DNA from: Planctomycetota bacterium
Lineage (GTDB): Bacteria; Planctomycetota; Planctomycetia; Pirellulales; Pirellulaceae
Length of the DNA: 56,975 bases
Assembly (NCBI GenBank): GCA_963205385.1
Contig: CAUJKE010000019.1
Location: 1 to 56,975, forward strand
Reading direction: 5' to 3'
The first letter of the stretch is position 1. Each line of letters starts with the position of its first letter. This document shows positions 9,399-17,326 of this stretch, piece by piece. The translations under genes were made by a program, and so were the position numbers. The notes below the pieces were generated by a model. The model saw only the letters and a program-made list of their open reading frames with translations. It was not told the DNA's origin and made no database searches.

Positions 9399-9947
9399 AT
9401 GTCTCAGTCATCCCCAACGGTCTTCACGATCGGCCACTCGACTCGAAGCCTCGAGGAGCTAGTGGAACTCTTGCGCGCCCACGGTGTGGAGCGGTTGGTG
9501 GATGTGCGCACGGTGCCGCGATCGCGGCACAATCCGCAGTTCAACCACCTGGCGCTGAGCAAAGCGTTGCATAATCGGCACTTCAGTTACCGCCACCTGA
9601 AGGCGCTCGGCGGGTTGCGTCATGCGCACCGCGATTCGACGAACACCGGCTGGCGCAATGCGTCATTTCGCGGCTTCGCCGATTACATGCAAACCGCGTC
9701 CTTCTCCGCAGGCTTGGAAAAACTTATCGAGCTTGCAACCGAGAAGCCTACCGTCATCATGTGCGCCGAGGCGGTGCCGTGGCGCTGCCATCGCTCGATG
9801 ATCGCGGACGCCTTGGTGGTCCGCGGCATTCCCGTACGGCATATCCTCACCGCGGGAACGGCCAGGCCGCACACGCTGACTCCCTTCGCCCAGGTGCGGG
9901 GGACGGAAGTAACTTATCCGCCGCCGGTGAATGAGCAGACCGCGTAA
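9399..9947 (+). CDS. DUF488 domain-containing protein
   Basis: A 182-residue protein matching DUF488: FTIGHSTRSLEELVELL near the N-terminus, VDVRTVPRSRHNPQFN, LKALGGLR and the Cys/His segment VIMCAEAVPWRCHRSMIADAL. The frame is open upstream to 9141, but that part overlaps the gene at 9089 and the family starts at FTIGHST, so the ATG at 9399 is chosen. The conserved ARG/CxE/CHR residues have suggested a nucleic-acid or phosphate-related enzyme, but the biochemical role is not established. It is predicted to be co-transcribed with the small protein before it under sigma-54 control, and converges on nosY. Confidence 0.9.
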   Translation: MSQSSPTVFTIGHSTRSLEELVELLRAHGVERLVDVRTVPRSRHNPQFNHLALSKALHNRHFSYRHLKALGGLRHAHRDSTNTGWRNASFRGFADYMQTASFSAGLEKLIELATEKPTVIMCAEAVPWRCHRSMIADALVVRGIPVRHILTAGTARPHTLTPFAQVRGTEVTYPPPVNEQTA

Positions 9948-9995
9948 GCGGGACGCTGTTTTTGTTAAGCCGCGGCGCAACCTGTGCAAGCAAGA

Positions 9996-10781
9996 TCATC
10001 TTCGCCGCTCGATCCGCCAGGCCGCCCAAAGCACGGATACTGTCATCCAAACCGCAGCCAGGATCGCATACCATCGTATCGGATTCTCCAACCACCACCG
10101 ACCCAGTGGCGGCGCCACGGAGAGATCGAACGGAATTTTCCCGAAATTCAACAGTGCGCCGACGCGCATGGCGTCGAGCGGGTTGACCATCAGCAAAGCG
10201 ATCCAAAGTTGGGGCGAGGTCTTGGCGAATCCACCGCGTGCGGCGGCCAGAGCGATCAAACCGAACCCCACCAGCAGAAACAACCACATGCAGAGTCCGG
10301 CGAGATAGGCTTTGAGCCGGTCCTGCGTGGAGAATCCGATCGCCAGCCCCAGCGCGGAAAAGATTCCACCGACGGCAGTCGCATGCAGGGCGAGAAACAC
10401 GAGGGAATCGCGCTGCCCGCCTTGCACCAAACTCGGGAGAATGAGCGGAACCACGGCCACCGCGACAATCAGCCACAAGGCGAGGAATTTGTCCACCACG
10501 CGGCGAAGCGAACCGATGGGTTGACTGAGCAGCAGGGTCTCTTCCTCCGCCTCGTTTTGCGCGGAGCCAATGCCGGCCAGCAGCGCGAAGAGCGGCAGGA
10601 TGTATAGGCACCACTGCAGCAGCAGATGGCTTTCACCGCCGTGCGTTTCGAAAATGACGGGAACAAGTCCCCCGACCAGCGCGAGCCCCCAGAACACATG
10701 GATGAATCGCCCGACGGATGCGGCCCGGAGTTCCCGCAGGAAAAACGCACCGAGAACCGAGGTGGAGCAGAAGCGGCTCAT
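9996..10781 (-). CDS. nosY: NosY-like ABC permease of the nitrous oxide reductase maturation complex
   Basis: A 261-residue ABC-2 type permease with six predicted membrane segments, for example RFIHVFWGLALVGGLVPVIF, WCLYILPLFALLAGIGSA, FLALWLIVAVAVVPLIL and AGLCMWLFLLVGFGLIAL. EETLLLSQPIGSLRRVVDKF is the NosY-type loop after the second segment. The start at 10781 overlaps the nosF stop (ATGA), replacing a longer open frame to 10958. NosY pairs with the NosF ATPase and the periplasmic NosD to mature the copper centres of NosZ. It is the last gene of the operon; no nosL follows. Confidence 0.88.
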   Translation of the reverse strand: MSRFCSTSVLGAFFLRELRAASVGRFIHVFWGLALVGGLVPVIFETHGGESHLLLQWCLYILPLFALLAGIGSAQNEAEEETLLLSQPIGSLRRVVDKFLALWLIVAVAVVPLILPSLVQGGQRDSLVFLALHATAVGGIFSALGLAIGFSTQDRLKAYLAGLCMWLFLLVGFGLIALAAARGGFAKTSPQLWIALLMVNPLDAMRVGALLNFGKIPFDLSVAPPLGRWWLENPIRWYAILAAVWMTVSVLWAAWRIERRR

Positions 10782-11443
10782 GATTTGAACTGCTCTCGCA
10801 AGCGGTGAGGATCGATCTCCCGTTTCATCGCGCCGTCTTCGCAAACAAGGCACCGGTCGGCAATGCCTTCCCACTCGCCTAGGAGATGGGTGGTCACCAA
10901 GATGGTTTTTCCCAGGCGCGCCTCGTCGCGCAGGATCTGCTGCAAGCGGCCGCGCCACGGAGGATCGAGACTGAGATCCGGTTCATCCAGCAAGAGCACA
11001 GGCGCGTCCGGCAACAGCAGCACGGCCAGGCCAAGCCGCTGGCGCAATCCGCCGGAAAGTTCGCCTGCTCGTTTTTTCGCGTCGTCTTGCAGTCCGAAGC
11101 GCTGGAGCATGTTGTCGATCCGCTGGGTTGCCACGCCGCGCAGCCGGGCGTAGAACGTGAGCAATTGGCGGCAATTGAGCCGGGGATCGAAGGTCACAGC
11201 CTGCGGCAGGAATGAGAGCCCGCGTTGCGCGGCGCGGCGATGCCGCACCACGTCGATTCCGTTGATCAAGGCGCTCCCCGAGTCCGGGCGGACGACACCG
11301 GCGAGCACTTTCACAAGCGTCGTTTTTCCCGCTCCATTGGGACCGACCAAGAGGGTCACGTCTCCGCCTTGGGCATCCAGCGCCAGGCCATCGAGAACCG
11401 TGCGGCGTCGATAAGCTTTCGCAAGTGCCTTTACCGAAATCAT
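10778..11443 (-). CDS. nosF: NosF-like ABC ATPase
   Basis: A 221-residue ATPase: Walker A GPNGAGKTT (about residues 34-42), Q-loop FLPQAVTFDP, signature LSGGLRQRLGLA, Walker B PVLLLDEPDLSLDP and the switch His in LVTTHLLGEWE. The protein is short, as in NosF/CcmA-type subunits. Four-base overlaps link it to nosD upstream and nosY downstream, so the three are translationally coupled. Established role of the family: with NosD and NosY it uses ATP to assist copper-centre assembly on NosZ in the periplasm. The D in DEPDLSLD replaces the more common T; the catalytic Glu is intact. Confidence 0.92.
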   Translation of the reverse strand: MISVKALAKAYRRRTVLDGLALDAQGGDVTLLVGPNGAGKTTLVKVLAGVVRPDSGSALINGIDVVRHRRAAQRGLSFLPQAVTFDPRLNCRQLLTFYARLRGVATQRIDNMLQRFGLQDDAKKRAGELSGGLRQRLGLAVLLLPDAPVLLLDEPDLSLDPPWRGRLQQILRDEARLGKTILVTTHLLGEWEGIADRCLVCEDGAMKREIDPHRLREQFKS

Positions 11444-12753
11444 GGACGCTCAAATTGCGGGGTCAAGGGCGCCGGATCTTCAATCGCCTCAACGCCCGGC
11501 AGCGCCACATGCCGGTGAACAAACTCTAGCAGATTCAAACCGGGACTGCCCGACAAGAGGCCGACCAACGGCGAATCGCGCCGCAAGTCGCCGACTAAAT
11601 CAACTTCGCGATAGGGCAAATCGCTAATGCCGTCCGCGTTGATGTCTACGAGGTTGCCGCTGGACCAATGGTTGCCGACTCCCTCGAGCGACCAGCGGTT
11701 GCTGTCATTCTGCCCCGCCATTTCCGCGGGATGCATATTGCCGCTGAAACGATTGCGGCTCAATACGTTGTCGTTCGAGCTCGCGGTCATTCTCAGGCCG
11801 ATGTAGTTCCTCTCGATGCGGTTGCCGATCAACTGGTTGTTGTTGTTGTTCTCAAGGTAGATGCCGACGGTGTTTTGGTTGAGGAGATTGCCTTCGATGC
11901 GGGTGTTATCCACCGAGTTCAGCAACATGCCGTAGGCTCGGAAGCCACGGTTAGCGTCAAAACGGTTGCCGACGATAACCAGATTCTTCGAATACATGAT
12001 CGCCGCGCCCGCGGCATTCTCGGTGAAGGTGTTCCCTTCGAAGTTGTTGTGGTCCGAATACATGTAATGCAAGCCATAGCGCACGCCGTGGATGTGATTG
12101 TCGCGAACTTTGGTGTCACGAGTAAACGAGAAATACATGCCGTCGCGCGTTTCCGTGACGGTGTTGTTGTCGATTTCTCCGCCGCTGCTGTTCCACAAGT
12201 GGATGCCGTTGCCGCGGGAGTTGATATTCAGCGGGGAGCAGTATTCCGCGCCGTCGGTGGCGATCGCTTCTGACGACGGCCGCTGCGCCGGCGGCAGCGT
12301 GGTCTTGCCGCGGATATCGTTCTTGAGAATGCGGAAGTCTCGCGCCTTCTTCACATAGATGCCGTGCAGCACATCGTCGATGCGGTTGCCGCTGATCAGG
12401 GCCTGGTCGCCGGTGATCTGGATTCCGGCGTCGTCCTTCCGCAGGTCGAGGCCGGAATTATGGATGTGAAATCCGCGGACCGTCACGCCTGCGGCGCGGA
12501 CGGTAATCGCGCTTCCAGCGCCGCCGCCGTCGATAGCCGGCCAGCCGCGTCCCACGAGCGTGAGCGGCTTCTCGATCACCAGCGGTCCGGCGTACTTGCC
12601 TGCCGCGACTTCAATCGTCGAACCTGGCGCGGCGGCGTCGATGCGGTCCTGCAACTCGGACGCCCCTGCCTGCGACATCAGGAGAGCGACGACGGCAACT
12701 GCTCCTTGCGCGAGAACCAGATAGCGAGCAGAAGCACCAACATGAATATACAT
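11440..12753 (-). CDS. nosD: NosD, periplasmic copper-processing beta-helix protein
   Basis: A 437-residue protein with a signal peptide (residues about 10-31) and a right-handed parallel beta-helix of repeated N/D-rich turns (GNRIDDVLHGIYVKK, DNHIHGVRYGLHYMYSDHNNFEGNTFTEN, GNRFDANRGFRAYGMLLNSVDNTRIEGNLLN). The HYMYSDHN-N-F segment is characteristic of NosD. It ends with a proline-rich tail containing HRHVALPGVE. NosD links NosZ to the NosFY ABC complex during Cu-site maturation. Its start overlaps the preceding nosB by 76 bases in a different frame, so the NosD signal peptide and the last NosB membrane helix are encoded by the same DNA. Confidence 0.93.
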   Translation of the reverse strand: MYIHVGASARYLVLAQGAVAVVALLMSQAGASELQDRIDAAAPGSTIEVAAGKYAGPLVIEKPLTLVGRGWPAIDGGGAGSAITVRAAGVTVRGFHIHNSGLDLRKDDAGIQITGDQALISGNRIDDVLHGIYVKKARDFRILKNDIRGKTTLPPAQRPSSEAIATDGAEYCSPLNINSRGNGIHLWNSSGGEIDNNTVTETRDGMYFSFTRDTKVRDNHIHGVRYGLHYMYSDHNNFEGNTFTENAAGAAIMYSKNLVIVGNRFDANRGFRAYGMLLNSVDNTRIEGNLLNQNTVGIYLENNNNNQLIGNRIERNYIGLRMTASSNDNVLSRNRFSGNMHPAEMAGQNDSNRWSLEGVGNHWSSGNLVDINADGISDLPYREVDLVGDLRRDSPLVGLLSGSPGLNLLEFVHRHVALPGVEAIEDPAPLTPQFERP

Positions 12754-13310
12754 AAAAAGTATGAGCCCATCTGCGGATAGCTGGATTGGGTGAAGTTCGC
12801 AATCTGCTGCGTGCCGAACACGACCGGCATAAACGGCTCCACGTTCATCGGCGCGTGAGGGTCCAGATTATGTCCATAGGTATAGAGCCGGAAATAAAAG
12901 GCGCCGATCGAGAACATGCCGAAATAGGCCGCGAGGACGAACAAATCCACGACCGGGCCCATGCGGCCGAAAACCGCGGCCCGGAGCGCTAGCAGAATAA
13001 ACAGACCGAGCATGAAGGGTATCACCTGCATCTCGGTGAAATCCGCCGCCGAGATCGGTTTCATGCCAATGTAGTGATTGAGCATGTTGATCTCTTTCAG
13101 ATCCTGGCCACCGTTGCCCCCCTCCAGCTTGTAGGCATAGATGGTCATTTCCAGGCCTTCCTGGTATTGCGGCGCCTCCAGGTGGACTTTCCACAAGGGG
13201 AAGTACAGGGAGCCCCCTACAATCACCGCGCTCAGCAAGAGCAGCAGCCGTGAGCCGACGTTCAGCGGCTTCTGGAGGAACACATACTCAGCGCGGAGGA
13301 ATCGTTTCAT
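12678..13310 (-). CDS. nosB: NosB-like membrane protein of clade-II nos clusters
   Basis: A 210-residue membrane protein starting at MKRFLRAEYVFLQKPLNVGSR; an open frame to 13394 lies inside nosZ and is not used. Predicted membrane segments: about residues 20-40 (LLLLLSAVIVGGSLYFPLW), 98-117, 124-145 and 180-200 (YFLCIFMLVLLLAIWF). A periplasmic-type loop holds HYIGMKPISAADFTEMQVIPF. A multi-pass protein directly after nosZ is the known position and character of NosB in Sec-dependent (clade II) N2O reducers; the assignment rests on context plus topology. Its start follows the nosZ stop by one base (TGAAATG). Confidence 0.8.
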   Translation of the reverse strand: MKRFLRAEYVFLQKPLNVGSRLLLLLSAVIVGGSLYFPLWKVHLEAPQYQEGLEMTIYAYKLEGGNGGQDLKEINMLNHYIGMKPISAADFTEMQVIPFMLGLFILLALRAAVFGRMGPVVDLFVLAAYFGMFSIGAFYFRLYTYGHNLDPHAPMNVEPFMPVVFGTQQIANFTQSSYPQMGSYFLCIFMLVLLLAIWFSRKEQLPSSLS

Positions 13311-13311
13311 T

Positions 13312-15321
13312 TCATTTATTGGGTTCGACGGGGGCGGGGGCGTCCACGTCAGGATTCTCAGTCGCGGGGACGGCCGGGATGCCATCGACCGCATCGGTCT
13401 TCACGGTCGGCGCAGGCGTACCGGTTTCCGGCGTAGGTTCCACCGCGCCGCTCTCGCGGACGATCATGTAACCTTGCATCTCCTGGTGAAGCGCGGAGCA
13501 GAAGTTCGTGCAATAGAACGGAAACACGCCCTTCTTCTTGGCGACGAATTCGATGGTCTTCGTCTCGCCTGGATCGACCACAATGTTGATGTTGTGCTCG
13601 TTGATTCCAAACCCGTGGATCATGTCCGCCGTCTGCTCGATGTTGGTGACGTGGATTCGAACGGTATCTCCCACGTTGGCCTCGATCTTGTCCGGTGAGA
13701 ACCGACTGCGGATGGCGACGACCTTGGCTTCCACGGTCGTGCCTGTGCGCGTGACGATTCCGTCCTCAAGTTCCCAGACAGCGTTCGGATTCTTGTTCTC
13801 CGCTTGCGGATAGACTTCGATCGGATCGATCTGGTCGGCTTTCAGGATTTGCGCGAAGTGCGGCTCTGGCTCGGTATAGGCCTCGGCGACGAGCTTCATC
13901 TTCTCGCCTGAAATATCGATGAGCTGACTGGATTCCGGCTGTGAGGGGCCCACGTTGATATGCCGTCCCTTGGAGAGCTTGTTCAGCGCCACCAGCCACT
14001 TGCCGTCAGGTTTCTTGGTGTCGCTGCCGCTGATGGCCAGGTGGCCGATGCTGTAGTGGACCGTGATCTTGTCCTTCACGACGGAGGTGAGATCCTGCTT
14101 TTCCGCGTCGGTCCAGGGGGGCAATTTCCATTTGGTGACTGCGGAGTCGATGAAGAGCGAGGTATAGGCGTTGCCCTTGTCGTCATACTGCGTGTGGAGC
14201 GGTCCGAGGCCCACCGGCACTTCGCCTTCGACAACCTTGTCGTGCGTCAGGATGGGGATTCCACGGAAGTCGCCTTCGTAATCTTTTTGCTCGATGGCCG
14301 TGAGGATCTTCTCCACATTCAGCACGGTGGCGGTCGGCTGGAGTTTGCCGCCTGCGGTGACCCATTTGCCGGTCGGATCGACATCCATGCCGTGCGGGGA
14401 TTTCGCGATGGCCACGAAGTGGACGATGCCGGGGACCGTCGCCGGATCGAGCACGGTGACCCCTTCCATTTTCGTCCCTTTGCCATCGGCGACGGCCGCG
14501 GCGGCGGCCTTCCAGTTAACGATGGCCCCGAGGTCACGGTCGAGTTGCGAAGCGTTGACCTCCAGCGTCTCGTGGGCCATTTCCGTATTGTAAGACGTGA
14601 AGAAGACATAACCGCTGCTCGGCCCCTTGCCGGTCGAGGCGAGGTCGAAGTTGAAGGGGGGCATGAGGATTTGAAAACCGACGCTCATCTCTCCGGACTG
14701 CGGATCGACTTTGAGCGCAGTGACCATGCCTTTGTAATCCTTCTCGTAATTCTCAAGTTCCGAGACCGTGCCCTTGGGCAGCGGCGTCGAGAAGCGCGTG
14801 GAAACGAAGAGGTATTCGGTGTTTTCCGTGACAAACGACGAGGCATGGCTGCCACTGGAGTTCGGCAGCGGGCCGATGATCTGCTTGGTCTTGAAATCGT
14901 GCAGATCGATGCGGGCGACGCGGTTGTTCGCATTGTCGTTGACGAACAGCCAGCGGCCGTCATACATGCTGTCGGTCTGCGAGAGCGCTGGGTGGTGAAC
15001 ATCTCCCCAGGTGTAATTGCCGAGGAGTTGCTTCGACTCGACATCGAACCCATAGCCTGTGCCGGGATAGGGGGCGAACACAGGGATCGTGACGATATGC
15101 CGCAGCGAGGGAAGCCCGGCGACGAAGACCTGGCCGGAGTGGCCACCGGAGTAGAAGAGATAGTATTCATCCTTCTCGCCCGGCGCCACGTAGGTGGCTT
15201 CGGCGTTGGAGGCGCGGTCGCCGGCGCTCGTTCCGCTGTCTTTCTTGCCGCAGCCGGAAAGAACCAAACTTAGTGCGACTGTGCAAGCCAGTCCGATCAC
15301 GGATGTTCTCAAGACCTTCAT
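13312..15321 (-). CDS. nosZ: nitrous-oxide reductase, Sec-dependent clade II type
   Basis: A 669-residue NosZ, the terminal reductase converting N2O to N2. The leader is a Sec lipoprotein signal (VALSLVLSGC, Cys24) with no twin-arginine motif, which places it in clade II. The seven-bladed propeller shows the CuZ histidines in SGGHSGQ, DVHHPAL, GSHASSF, SPHGMDVDPTGKW, GPLHTQYDDKG and SIGHLAISGS. The C-terminal cupredoxin domain carries CuA: His in DMIHGFGIN and the cluster C604-x3-C608-x3-H612-x2-M615 (FYCTNFCSALHQEM). A proline-rich tail of about 50 residues follows and is unusual for NosZ. The predicted lipid anchor would hold the enzyme on the membrane. Confidence 0.97.
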   Translation of the reverse strand: MKVLRTSVIGLACTVALSLVLSGCGKKDSGTSAGDRASNAEATYVAPGEKDEYYLFYSGGHSGQVFVAGLPSLRHIVTIPVFAPYPGTGYGFDVESKQLLGNYTWGDVHHPALSQTDSMYDGRWLFVNDNANNRVARIDLHDFKTKQIIGPLPNSSGSHASSFVTENTEYLFVSTRFSTPLPKGTVSELENYEKDYKGMVTALKVDPQSGEMSVGFQILMPPFNFDLASTGKGPSSGYVFFTSYNTEMAHETLEVNASQLDRDLGAIVNWKAAAAAVADGKGTKMEGVTVLDPATVPGIVHFVAIAKSPHGMDVDPTGKWVTAGGKLQPTATVLNVEKILTAIEQKDYEGDFRGIPILTHDKVVEGEVPVGLGPLHTQYDDKGNAYTSLFIDSAVTKWKLPPWTDAEKQDLTSVVKDKITVHYSIGHLAISGSDTKKPDGKWLVALNKLSKGRHINVGPSQPESSQLIDISGEKMKLVAEAYTEPEPHFAQILKADQIDPIEVYPQAENKNPNAVWELEDGIVTRTGTTVEAKVVAIRSRFSPDKIEANVGDTVRIHVTNIEQTADMIHGFGINEHNINIVVDPGETKTIEFVAKKKGVFPFYCTNFCSALHQEMQGYMIVRESGAVEPTPETGTPAPTVKTDAVDGIPAVPATENPDVDAPAPVEPNK

Positions 15322-15347
15322 GTCAAAACCCCTGGTTGGATGGTTCT

Positions 15348-15842
15348 TTATTCCGAGATTTCCAAAACGCCCTTCATGCCCGCGGCGACGTGACCCGGGA
15401 ACGTGCAGATGTAGGGGTACGACCCCGGTTTCGCAGGCGCGGTGAAGGTGATGGTTTCGCTCTCGCCCGGTCCGAGGATTTTGGTGTGCGCGATCACTTC
15501 GTTCATTCTGTCTGGCGTGATGTAGTCGGTGCTCGCGGCAGCCAGTCCCGCTTCAGCGAACGCCTTGGGATCGGTCCCCAACGTCAGCAGGCACCAGTTG
15601 TGGCCCATCGATTGCTTCGGCATCGAGCCCACGTTCTTCAAGGTCAGCTCGATGCGCTGCCGCGCCTGCGCCTCGAGCTTGGTTACGTTGAACTTCATCT
15701 TGTCGTTGCCGGTGATCTCGAGTTTTTTCACCGGCAGGTCATCGCGCGCTACCGGCGGCCCGGATTGTCCGCAGCCTGTCAAAGTCACTGCGGCGAGCAG
15801 CGTTGCGAAACCGAATCGGATGAGCGAGTGCTTGGTGTTCAT
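15348..15842 (-). CDS. azurin-like cupredoxin lipoprotein
   Basis: A 164-residue protein with a lipoprotein signal (FATLLAAVTLTGC) and an azurin-type blue copper fold. Copper ligands are visible: His in MGHNWCLL, then Cys, His and Met in YPYICTFPGHVAAGMKG. An LPVKKLEITGNDKMKFN opening matches the azurin first strand. It lies 26 bases ahead of nosZ in the operon. Azurins shuttle single electrons in the periplasm, so donation of electrons to NosZ CuA, or transfer of copper, is a reasonable inference; clade-II systems usually rely on cytochromes encoded in the cluster, and none is seen here. Confidence 0.93.
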   Translation of the reverse strand: MNTKHSLIRFGFATLLAAVTLTGCGQSGPPVARDDLPVKKLEITGNDKMKFNVTKLEAQARQRIELTLKNVGSMPKQSMGHNWCLLTLGTDPKAFAEAGLAAASTDYITPDRMNEVIAHTKILGPGESETITFTAPAKPGSYPYICTFPGHVAAGMKGVLEISE

Positions 15843-15868
15843 ACTCTTAGCGTTTCATTCTCTGGGGG

Positions 15869-16765
15869 TTAGTGAGTGGGTGTGTTTGATTTGATGGCTG
15901 ACAGAACGTCCTGGGGCTTCCAGCCGTTGCCCCGCCACAATTGCTTCACGATGCCATCGGGACCGATCCAGGCGGTACAAAGTCCGTGGCTGATCGTTCC
16001 GCCGGCGACTTCCGTATGCACGGAAAAAGCGTGGGTCAACCGCTCGGTTTGTTCCGGAGTCCCCACGGCGAACCGCCAGAGGTCTCCTTCGCCGCGCGAA
16101 AAGTGCGCGGCGTAATCCTGCAACACGGCCGGTTTGTCGAACTCTGGATCGATCGAGATGCTTAACAGCCGCACGTGCGAGCGGAGTTCGGGATCGTCCA
16201 GCACGGCTTTCTCCAGTTCTGCGAACTGGCTGGACATCCGCGGGCAAAAGTCCGGCAACGGGCAACGCGTGAAGATGAAGGTCAAGATCAGATCCTGGCC
16301 GGCGAACGTCTGCGGCGTAATCGCGCGTCCCTGTTGATCCAGCAGTTGAAAATCTGGTTGGAGATCCCCTTCGACCAGGCGCGAAAAGTTCGCGGCGGGG
16401 GCGATGGATCGCGTCTTGCTCGGCAGTTGAAGGCTTGAAATGTCCGTGGCGGAAATATCACGAATCCATGAGGAATCGTCCGTGACGACCAGCTCAAACG
16501 CGATCGCCTCGCCCGGCTTCAAATGTTCGAACAGGGCCTCATCCCGCACATTGAACGGCATCGTCATGGCAGGCATGTAGCCTGGAACGTCCTCGTGCTC
16601 GATGACCACGCTCGAATCTTCCTGGCGCACCTCGCGCACGACCCCGCGCAGCGGATAAATCGTTTCGCCACTGAGCGCCGTTGACTCGCTCCGCGAGCAA
16701 GCACTCAAGAGCAGCGCCACGGCCAAGACAAAGAGTAGTTCTAAGATATTCCTCACATGAATCAT
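15869..16765 (-). CDS. SCO1/SenC protein with N-terminal CusF-like copper-binding domain
   Basis: A 298-residue lipoprotein (lipobox LLSAC, residues about 20-24) in two parts. Residues about 35-115 form a CusF/copper-binding-type strand set (YPLRGVVREVRQEDSSVVIEHEDVPGYMPAMTMPF) where the MPAMTMPF segment is the Met-rich copper site. Residues about 130-298 are a thioredoxin-fold SCO domain with FTRCPLPDFCPRMS (the copper cysteines) and a later His in GTISHGLCTAW. SCO proteins deliver copper to CuA centres. As the first gene of the nos operon it probably metallates NosZ CuA and may stand in for the missing NosL. ATG 16765 is chosen at the signal peptide; the frame is open to 16846. Confidence 0.92.
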   Translation of the reverse strand: MIHVRNILELLFVLAVALLLSACSRSESTALSGETIYPLRGVVREVRQEDSSVVIEHEDVPGYMPAMTMPFNVRDEALFEHLKPGEAIAFELVVTDDSSWIRDISATDISSLQLPSKTRSIAPAANFSRLVEGDLQPDFQLLDQQGRAITPQTFAGQDLILTFIFTRCPLPDFCPRMSSQFAELEKAVLDDPELRSHVRLLSISIDPEFDKPAVLQDYAAHFSRGEGDLWRFAVGTPEQTERLTHAFSVHTEVAGGTISHGLCTAWIGPDGIVKQLWRGNGWKPQDVLSAIKSNTPTH

Positions 16766-16792
16766 TGAAATCCGATTCCTTGCGCTGCGAAC

Positions 16793-16810
16793 TTCTCTCA
16801 CGATAGAGAA
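16793..16810. repeat. inverted repeat upstream of the nos operon
   Basis: TTCTCT - 6 bases - AGAGAA, a perfect 6+6 repeat 28-45 bases before the sco start. The position fits an operator or a leader hairpin for the sco-nosZ transcript. Confidence 0.45.
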
Positions 16811-17151
16811 CGATTCGCAGGGGCGCCTGCCTAGGGTCGAACACAATGCTCCAGAGCGTCCGTACTTGCTCCGCTTCCTCGCGTCTCGACACCAGAGTCA
16901 CGCTCGCGGGAGTTCATTCGCACCGCCCTACGCGGCGAGGCGGCGCGCTAATGCTCGAATCGCGACGGAGGATGATGCCCCGCCTGTATGCGTCATTGTT
17001 GGCCATAACGAGTATTGCGTCAACGGCCTCGAAAATCCTGCGGGGGGAGAAAGTCCGCAATCACTCGCCGCGTTCGTCCAAATGTAACAAAGACATAAAA
17101 GACAAGTGGATTAGCTTTCCGCCGCCGCTGTTCAAGAACTGAAATCGATGC

Positions 17152-17166
17152 GTCCAATTATTGGAC
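17152..17166. promoter_or_regulatory. palindrome upstream of the hsp20 sigma-54 promoter (candidate enhancer site)
   Basis: GTCCAAT-T-ATTGGAC, a perfect 7+1+7 palindrome. Its centre is about 93 bases upstream of the transcription start predicted from the sigma-54 promoter at 17226, the usual location for the binding site of a sigma-54 activator (bEBP). No second copy was seen at the other sigma-54 promoters. Confidence 0.55.
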
Positions 17167-17225
17167 ACTTTCGCCGCGGACCATTCTTTGTCACCAGGTT
17201 TTTCCTTCGGGTCGGAAGCGTCGAT

Positions 17226-17241
17226 TGGCACGCACTTTGCA
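17226..17241 (+). promoter_or_regulatory. sigma-54 promoter of hsp20
   Basis: TGGCACG (17226-17232), four bases, TTGCA (17237-17241): a full match to the -24/-12 core. Predicted start near 17252, giving a leader of about 99 bases before the hsp20 ATG. Confidence 0.82.
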
Positions 17242-17280
17242 CTTTGTTTTTCTGGGAAGTTTAGTCATCAACGCAGATTA

Positions 17281-17326
17281 CTTCGTCGCTATGGATTGGA
17301 CGTTCGTGCGAGCGTCCACGACGAAG
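17281..17326 (+). other. two-part leader hairpin of hsp20 mRNA
   Basis: Outer arms CTTCGTC (17281-17287) and GACGAAG (17320-17326) enclose inner arms GGACG (17298-17302) and CGTCC (17313-17317). The structure ends 10 bases before the AAAGGAGGG ribosome site and does not include it. Confidence 0.45.

Noticed and set aside
13960..15273. 437-residue plus-strand frame across nosZ
   Set aside because: Shadow of nosZ, which has all copper ligands in the minus frame.
16846..17142. Short plus-strand frames (98 and 73 residues) upstream of hsp20
   Set aside because: No ribosome site, no family features, and they cross the region holding regulatory sites.
16766..17150. FNR/Dnr box or sigma-54 site for the nos operon
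   Set aside because: No TTGAT-N4-ATCAA box; the nearest GCAA...CC spacing on the minus strand is one base short.
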